Below, one piece after another: positions 59,305-64,000 of a stretch of DNA of 64,000 bases (position 1 is its first letter; each line of letters begins with the position of its first letter). The stretch covers positions 310,001-374,000 of the forward strand of contig CAWDAQ010000003.1 in assembly GCA_963800325.1 (NCBI GenBank), written 5' to 3'. Under the pieces are notes generated by a model. That model did not search any database and was not told where the DNA came from. It saw nothing but the letters and a program-made list of their open reading frames with translations. The stretch comes from CAWDAQ01 sp963800325. GTDB lineage: Bacteria > Actinomycetota > Actinomycetes > Actinomycetales > Dermatophilaceae. The position numbers and the translations under genes are program-made.

Positions 59305-61098
59305 TCAGTCCTCCCCCCGGGACGGGATGAACTCCTGGGCCTTGGTCTTGATGCCCTCCTTGACCAGGCCCCACCGGTTCTCGTCGCCGCCGAGGACCGC
59401 CTCGGCGGAGGACTTCATCTGCTCGAACGTCGCGTGCGGCGGGATCGGCGGGACGTCCGGGTCGCAGTGGATGTCGAGCACGAACGGGCGGTCCGCGGCG
59501 AGCGCCTCGTCCCACGCGGCGCCGAGCTCCTCGGGGTCGGTCACGGTGCGCGCCCCGAGGCCGAGGCTGTCGGCCCAGCGGGCGTAGTCCACCTCGGGCA
59601 GGGCCTGGGACTCGACGAACTTCGGGGCCCCCGCCATCGCCCGCATCTCCCACGTGACCTGGTTGAGGTCGTTGTTGTGGAGCACGGCGACGACGAGCCG
59701 CGGGTCGGACCAGTCGCGGGCGTACCGCTTGATCGTGATGAGCTCGGCGAGGCCGTTCATCTGCATCGCGCCGTCGCCGACGAGCGCGATCGCGGGCCGG
59801 TCCGGGTGGGCGAACTTCGCGCCGATCGCGTACGGCACGCCCGGTCCCATCGTCGCGAGGTTGCCCGAGAGGGAGCCGCGCATGCCGGGCTTGAACTTCA
59901 GCTGGCGGGCGTACCAGTTCGCCGACGAGCCGGAGTCGGCGGTGACGATCGCGTCGTCGGGCACTCGCTTGGACAGCTCGTGCACGATGCGCATCGGGTT
60001 GACGGGCTTGGCCTCGACCATGGCGCGCTGGTCCATGGTGTCCCACCACTGCGCGACGTTCTTCTCGATCTCGGCGCGCCAGTCGCCGTCCTTCTTCTCC
60101 TCCAGCAGGGGAAGCAGTGCCTGCAGGGTCCGCTGCGCGTCCCCGACGAGGTTGACCTCGGTGGGGTAGCGCATCCCGATGAAGCGGGGGTCGGCGTCGA
60201 TCTCGACGGCGCGGGCCTGGTCGAGCTCGGGCATGAACTGGGTGTACGGGAAGCTCGTCCCGACCATGAGGAGGGTGTCGCAGCCCATCATCATCTCGTA
60301 GCTCGGCCGGGTGCCGAGCAGCCCGATCGCGCCGGTGAGCCACGGGTACCCGTCGGGCAGGACGTCGCGGCCGAGGAGGGCGGTGGCCACCCCGGCGCCG
60401 AGCCGCTCCGCGACCTGGACGAGCTCGTCCCGGGCCCCACGCGCGCCCTGGCCGGCCAGGATCGCGACCTTCTCACCGGAGTTGAGCACCTCGGCGGCCC
60501 GGCGGACCGCGTCCTCGTCCGGGTCGGTCCGGGGGAAGTCGATCCCGAGCGAGGAGGGCACCATCTTGAAGGCGTGCGTCGGCGGGCTGTACTCGAGCTC
60601 CTGGACGTCGGCGGGGACGATGATCGCGGTGACCGTCCGGTTGGCCATCGAGATGCGCATCGCGCGGTCGATGACGTTGGGCAGCTGCTCGGGGACGGTG
60701 ACCATCTGGAGGTAGTCGCTCGCGACGTCCTTGAACAGGCTCATGAGGTCGACTTCCTGCTGGTAGGAGCCGCCCATGGCCGACCGGTTCGTCTGCCCGA
60801 CGATCGCGACGACCGGCACGTGGTCGAGCTTGGCGTCGTACAGCCCGTTGAGCAGGTGGATCGCGCCGGGCCCGGAGGTCGCGACGCAGACGCCCGGCTT
60901 GTCGCTGAACTTCGCGTAGCCGCAGGCCTCGAACGCGGACATCTCCTCGTGCCGGGCCTGGACGAACTGCGGGTCGTTGTCGGCGCGGCCCCAGGCGGCC
61001 ATGAGGCCGTTGATCCCGTCGCCGGGGAAGCCGAAGACCTTCTCGACGTCCCATTCGCGCAGACGCTGGAGGATGTAGTCGGACACCTGCTGTGCCAT
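59305..61098 (-). CDS. pyruvate oxidase-like thiamine-diphosphate enzyme
   Basis: A 597-residue ThDP-dependent enzyme of the POX/AHAS family. The N-terminal domain has VFGFPGDGINGLMAAWG, the catalytic Glu in ARHEEMSAFEACGYAK and GVCVATSGPGAIHLLNGLYD; the middle domain has SGEKVAILAGQGARGARDEL; the C-terminal ThDP domain has LATMGPGVPYAIGAKFAHPD, GDGAMQMNGLAELITIKRY and the paired Asn in VAVLHNNDLNQVTWEM. It probably converts pyruvate to acetate or acetyl-phosphate. AAGGGAG precedes the ATG by 6-7 nt. A 14-bp tandem repeat lies just upstream. Confidence 0.88.
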   Translation of the reverse strand: MAQQVSDYILQRLREWDVEKVFGFPGDGINGLMAAWGRADNDPQFVQARHEEMSAFEACGYAKFSDKPGVCVATSGPGAIHLLNGLYDAKLDHVPVVAIVGQTNRSAMGGSYQQEVDLMSLFKDVASDYLQMVTVPEQLPNVIDRAMRISMANRTVTAIIVPADVQELEYSPPTHAFKMVPSSLGIDFPRTDPDEDAVRRAAEVLNSGEKVAILAGQGARGARDELVQVAERLGAGVATALLGRDVLPDGYPWLTGAIGLLGTRPSYEMMMGCDTLLMVGTSFPYTQFMPELDQARAVEIDADPRFIGMRYPTEVNLVGDAQRTLQALLPLLEEKKDGDWRAEIEKNVAQWWDTMDQRAMVEAKPVNPMRIVHELSKRVPDDAIVTADSGSSANWYARQLKFKPGMRGSLSGNLATMGPGVPYAIGAKFAHPDRPAIALVGDGAMQMNGLAELITIKRYARDWSDPRLVVAVLHNNDLNQVTWEMRAMAGAPKFVESQALPEVDYARWADSLGLGARTVTDPEELGAAWDEALAADRPFVLDIHCDPDVPPIPPHATFEQMKSSAEAVLGGDENRWGLVKEGIKTKAQEFIPSRGED

Positions 61099-61127
61099 GT
61101 CTGTCTCCCTTCGTCGGTGGATGTGGA

Positions 61128-61183
61128 GGTGGTGGGTGTGAGGTGGTGGGTGTGAGGTGGTGGGTGTGAGGTGGCGGGTGTGG
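61128..61183. repeat. four 14-bp tandem repeats upstream of the pyruvate oxidase-like gene
   Basis: GGTGGTGGGTGTGA repeats exactly at 61128-61141, 61142-61155 and 61156-61169, with a diverged fourth copy at 61170-61183. It lies 30 bp upstream of the ATG at 61098, in the 118-bp gap after the dehydrogenase gene. On the minus strand it is a C/A-rich leader. Confidence 0.88.
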
Positions 61184-61216
61184 AGGCTGGGTGTGGGGTG
61201 AGGTGGGGCCGCCCCG

Positions 61217-64000
61217 TCAGCGGCCGAGGGCCCGGCGCAGGCCGAGCCCGGCGGCCGCGAGCGCCCCGCCGAGGACGGCGGTCGCGCCGGCCCGGGCGAC
61301 CCGCCCGGGCGGGGTGGGGCGCTCGGCGGCGCGCTGCTCCGGGCGCGCCTGTCCGCGGACCTCGCCGCGCTGGGCGGCCCGGAGGAGCTCGGCGAGGTGG
61401 ACCGCCTCGCGGCCGGTCCCGCTGAGCTCGTGGATCTGGGTGCGGCACGAGAAGCCGTCGGCGAGGACGACCGTGCCGGGGTCGGCGTCGCGGACGGCCG
61501 GCAGCAGGACCTGCTCGGCGCAGGCCTCGCTGACCTCGCCGTGGCCGGCGGTGAAGCCGAAGTTTCCGGCGAGCCCGCAGCAGCCGGAGTCGAGGTGCTC
61601 GGCGTCGACGCCGGCGCGCTGCAGCAGCTGCGAGTCGGCGTCCCAGCCCATGATCGCGTGCTGGTGGCAGTGGACCTGCGTGATCGCCCGCACCCCCGCG
61701 GCGTCCGGCGGCTCCCACCCGGGGGTGTGCTCGCCGAGGAGCTCGGCGAGGGTGACGGTCCGGTCCCGGAGCCGGAGCACGTCCTTGTCGTCCCCGAACA
61801 GCTCGGGGGCGTCGCTGCGGAAGACCGCGGTGCAGCTCGGCTCGAGCCCGACGACCCAGCCGCCGTCCCGGACGTGCTCGGCGAGCTCGGCGACCGTGCG
61901 GCGCAGCACCCGCTTCGCGGTCCCCAGCTGGCCGGTGGAGATCCACGTCAGGCCGCAGCACACCGGCTCGGTGGGGACCCGGACGGCCCAGCCCGCGGAC
62001 TCGAGCACCTCGACCGCGGCCTTGCCGATGCCCGGGTGGAAGGTGTTGGTGAACGTGTCCGGCCACAGCACGACCTCGCCGCGCTCCCCGGTGCCGCGGG
62101 GACCGCGCCGGGTCCACCACTGCTGGAGGGTCTCCTCGGCGAACAGCGGGACCTCGCGGTGCTCGAGCCCGGCGGCGTCCATCGCGAGCCGGTGGATCCC
62201 GGGCAGGTGGCTGAGGGTGTTGGCGACGCGCCCGGCTCGGGCGCGGGTGACGAGTGAGGCGACCGCGGGCAGCCAGCCGAGGGCGTAGTGCGCCCGGGGC
62301 CGCAGCCGGCCCTCGTAGTGGTGGGCGAGGAACTCGGCCTTGTACGTGGCCATGTCGACGTCGGCGGGGCAGTCGCTCTTGCAGCCCTTGCAGGACAGGC
62401 AGAGGTCGAGGGCGTCGCGGACCTCCTCCGAGCGCCAGCCGCCGGTGACGGGACCGTCGCCGTGGCCGTTCAGCATCTCGAACAGCAGCCGGGCTCGTCC
62501 CCGCGTGGAGTGCTCCTCCTCCCGGGTGACCTGGTAGCTCGGGCACATCACCGAGCCCCCGGAGTGGCTGTGCTGTCGGCACTTGCCGACGCCGACGCAC
62601 CGGTTGGCCGCCTGGACGAAGGAGCCCTGGTCGTCGGGGTAGGTGAACCACAGGTCCTGCGGCGCGCTCGGGGCCCAGTGCCCGCCGAGGCGGAGCTGGC
62701 CGTCCAGCGGGTTGGGGTCGACGACCTTGCCCGGGTTCATCCGGTTCGTGGGGTCGAAGACCCGCTTGACCTCCCCGAAGACGTGGACGAGGTCGCCGCC
62801 GAACATCTTCCCCAGCAGCTCGCCCCGGGCCTGCCCGTCCCCGTGCTCGCCGGACAGCGACCCGCCGTAGGAGGTGACGAGGTCGGCGGCGCGCTCGAGG
62901 AAGGCCCGGTAGGTCGCGACGCCCTGGCTCGTCGTCAGCTCGAACGGGATCCGGGTGTGGACGCAGCCCTGGCCGAAGTGCCCGTAGAGGCTGGGCCCGG
63001 CCTCCCCCGTGTAGCCGAACTCGTCGAACAGCCCGCGCAGGTCGCGCAGGTAGGACCCGAGCCGGTCGGGGTGGATCGCGGAGTCCTCCCAGCCGGGGTA
63101 GGTGTTCGTCCCGCCGGGCAGGTGCGCGGTCGCCCCGAGGCCGGACTCGCGGACCGCCCAGAGCCGCTCCTCGGCCTCCGGGTCGCTGAAGAACGCCGAC
63201 GACGGGGCGTGCTCGCCCCCGCACGCCGCGTCGACCATCGCCCGTGCCGCCGACTTCGTCTCCGCGGCGTCGTCGCCGGCGAACTGGACCATGAGGAACC
63301 CGGCCCCGCCCGGCAGGTCCTTCAGGGCCTCGGGGTTCATGTCCTTCAGCTGCTCGTCGTGGACGAGGTACCGGTCGACGCCCTCGAGCGCGACGGGCTC
63401 GTGCTCGAGGACCTGCGGGACGGCGTCGGCGGCGGCGAAGATGTCGTCGTAGCCGAGGACGACGAGGACCCGCTCGGAGAGCACGGGCACGAGCTCGAGC
63501 TCGGCGTGGAGCACGGTGACGAGGGTGCCCTCGCTGCCGACGAGCATGCCGGCGACGTCGAAGTGCTTCTCCGGGAGCAGCGAGTCGAGGTTGTAGCCCG
63601 AGACCCGACGGGGGATGTCGGGGTAGCGCCGGCGGATCTCGTCGCCGTGCCGGTCGCGCAGGTCCCGCAGCGAGCGGTACACCGCGGACCGGCGGTCGCC
63701 GTGCCGCTCGATCGCGGCGTACTCCTCGTCGCTGGTCTCCCCGCACGTGAACCGGGTTCCGTCGTAGAGCAGCACCTCGAGGGAGGCGATGTTGTCGACG
63801 ACCTTCCCGGTGCGCTGGGCCGACGCGCCGCACGAGTTGTTCCCGATCATCCCACCGAGGGTGCAGTTCGGGTGGGTCGAGGGCTGGGGGCCGTACCGCA
63901 GGCCGTGCTCGGCGAGGGCCGCGTTGAGGTCGTCGAGGACGATGCCCGGCTCGACGACGCAGGTGCGGGCCTGCGGGTCGACCGAGATGAGCCGGTTGCA
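61217..64000 (-). CDS. FAD-binding and 4Fe-4S-binding D-lactate/glycolate dehydrogenase-like protein, 5' part missing
   Basis: Open to the right edge of the window; 927 residues are visible. The N-terminal FAD-binding (type 4, GlcD/DLD) domain is represented by VVEPGIVLDDLN, STHPNCTLGGMIGNNSCGAS and VGSEGTLVTVLHAELELVPV, then the cap with GHFGQGCVHTRIPFEL and SGEHGDGQARGELLG. The C-terminal half is a GlpC/GlcF-like iron-sulfur part: CVGVGKCRQHSHSGGSVMCP, CLSCKGCKSDCPADVDMA, and CCG-type domains (VCCGLTWISTGQLG, DSGCCGLAGNFGF). It is a membrane-associated or soluble fused 2-hydroxyacid dehydrogenase passing electrons to the quinone pool or ferredoxin. The pyruvate oxidase-like gene follows on the same strand. 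Confidence 0.92.
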   Translation of the reverse strand, partial: CNRLISVDPQARTCVVEPGIVLDDLNAALAEHGLRYGPQPSTHPNCTLGGMIGNNSCGASAQRTGKVVDNIASLEVLLYDGTRFTCGETSDEEYAAIERHGDRRSAVYRSLRDLRDRHGDEIRRRYPDIPRRVSGYNLDSLLPEKHFDVAGMLVGSEGTLVTVLHAELELVPVLSERVLVVLGYDDIFAAADAVPQVLEHEPVALEGVDRYLVHDEQLKDMNPEALKDLPGGAGFLMVQFAGDDAAETKSAARAMVDAACGGEHAPSSAFFSDPEAEERLWAVRESGLGATAHLPGGTNTYPGWEDSAIHPDRLGSYLRDLRGLFDEFGYTGEAGPSLYGHFGQGCVHTRIPFELTTSQGVATYRAFLERAADLVTSYGGSLSGEHGDGQARGELLGKMFGGDLVHVFGEVKRVFDPTNRMNPGKVVDPNPLDGQLRLGGHWAPSAPQDLWFTYPDDQGSFVQAANRCVGVGKCRQHSHSGGSVMCPSYQVTREEEHSTRGRARLLFEMLNGHGDGPVTGGWRSEEVRDALDLCLSCKGCKSDCPADVDMATYKAEFLAHHYEGRLRPRAHYALGWLPAVASLVTRARAGRVANTLSHLPGIHRLAMDAAGLEHREVPLFAEETLQQWWTRRGPRGTGERGEVVLWPDTFTNTFHPGIGKAAVEVLESAGWAVRVPTEPVCCGLTWISTGQLGTAKRVLRRTVAELAEHVRDGGWVVGLEPSCTAVFRSDAPELFGDDKDVLRLRDRTVTLAELLGEHTPGWEPPDAAGVRAITQVHCHQHAIMGWDADSQLLQRAGVDAEHLDSGCCGLAGNFGFTAGHGEVSEACAEQVLLPAVRDADPGTVVLADGFSCRTQIHELSGTGREAVHLAELLRAAQRGEVRGQARPEQRAAERPTPPGRVARAGATAVLGGALAAAGLGLRRALGR

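Noticed and set aside
60741..63833. 1030-codon open frame through the lactate-dehydrogenase-like gene
   Set aside because: It is out of frame with the FAD/Fe-S protein, which has the conserved motifs, and it crosses the pyruvate-oxidase boundary without similarity.

Overview
The window is very G+C-rich, densely coding DNA from the chromosome of an actinobacterium. An actinobacterial origin is supported by a WhiB regulator, MurT/GatD, PerM-like, DUF3017 and DUF3817 proteins, an IcmB-type cobalamin subunit, a DUF222-HNH protein, and the order pcrA - sucC - sucD - (perM-like) - purN - purH - folD - mdh - icd. The mix (PspC sensor kinase, DUF222-HNH, guaA/guaB3/guaB/choD-like/whiB order) suggests Micrococcales, perhaps an Intrasporangiaceae/Dermatophilaceae member. 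That family assignment is inference; no rRNA or tRNA gene was recognised. There are no phage or IS genes and no CRISPR array. No gap between genes exceeds 300 bases.

Layout. 1-10.1 kb: 3' part of a mannosyltransferase-like gene, a D,D-carboxypeptidase, a YihY/BrkB membrane protein, a 2H phosphoesterase, trpS, galK, a frameshifted exonuclease III gene, a secreted-type S10 peptidase homologue, and a polyprenyl-phosphate sugar transferase preceded by an overlapping 50-codon membrane-peptide ORF. 10.3-32 kb: central metabolism (icd, mdh, folD, purH, purN, sucD, sucC, IcmB-like subunit, pcrA), interrupted by two flavin-type oxidoreductases, an SRPBCC protein, an antiporter, a DMT permease, an ECF sigma factor with a two-domain membrane partner, and a DUF222-HNH protein. 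32-39.1 kb: a D-amino-acid-oxidase-like flavoenzyme facing an SSAT-like acetyltransferase across a seven-copy 14-bp repeat, a quinone oxidoreductase, and a PspC-type two-component system facing a PspC/adhesin membrane pair. 39.1-43 kb: a divergent glycan module (NUDIX + GT4 against PIG-L deacetylase + flippase-like protein). 43-47.7 kb: gatD-murT (peptidoglycan amidation), an acyltransferase and guaA. 47.7-57.6 kb: DUF3817, SURF1, a YVTN beta-propeller, a ChoD-like GMC oxidoreductase with a CX2CX2CX3C motif, an aldehyde dehydrogenase, guaB3, a P1 peptidase and guaB. 57.8-64 kb: whiB and a same-strand set: Fe-S/FAD lactate-dehydrogenase-like protein, pyruvate-oxidase-like ThDP enzyme, enolase-superfamily enzyme.

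How the genes work together. icd, sucCD and mdh supply TCA steps; purN, purH, guaB and guaA supply IMP-to-GMP synthesis, with folD feeding formyl-THF to purN/purH. gatD/murT, the D,D-carboxypeptidase and the glycosyl- and acyltransferases point to cell-envelope work. The last operon could take D-lactate (or a 2-hydroxyacid) to pyruvate and on to acetate or acetyl-phosphate.

Points for a second look: two single-base frameshifts, both at short C/G runs, that suggest sequence error; a family of GTTGAGTGAGC inverted repeats at two 3' ends; two unrelated 14-bp tandem repeats in promoter or leader regions; a recurrent TANNNT hexamer 6-8 nt before start codons, indicating leaderless genes; and the sigma factor/two-domain sensor and glycan modules, which I could not match to a described system.
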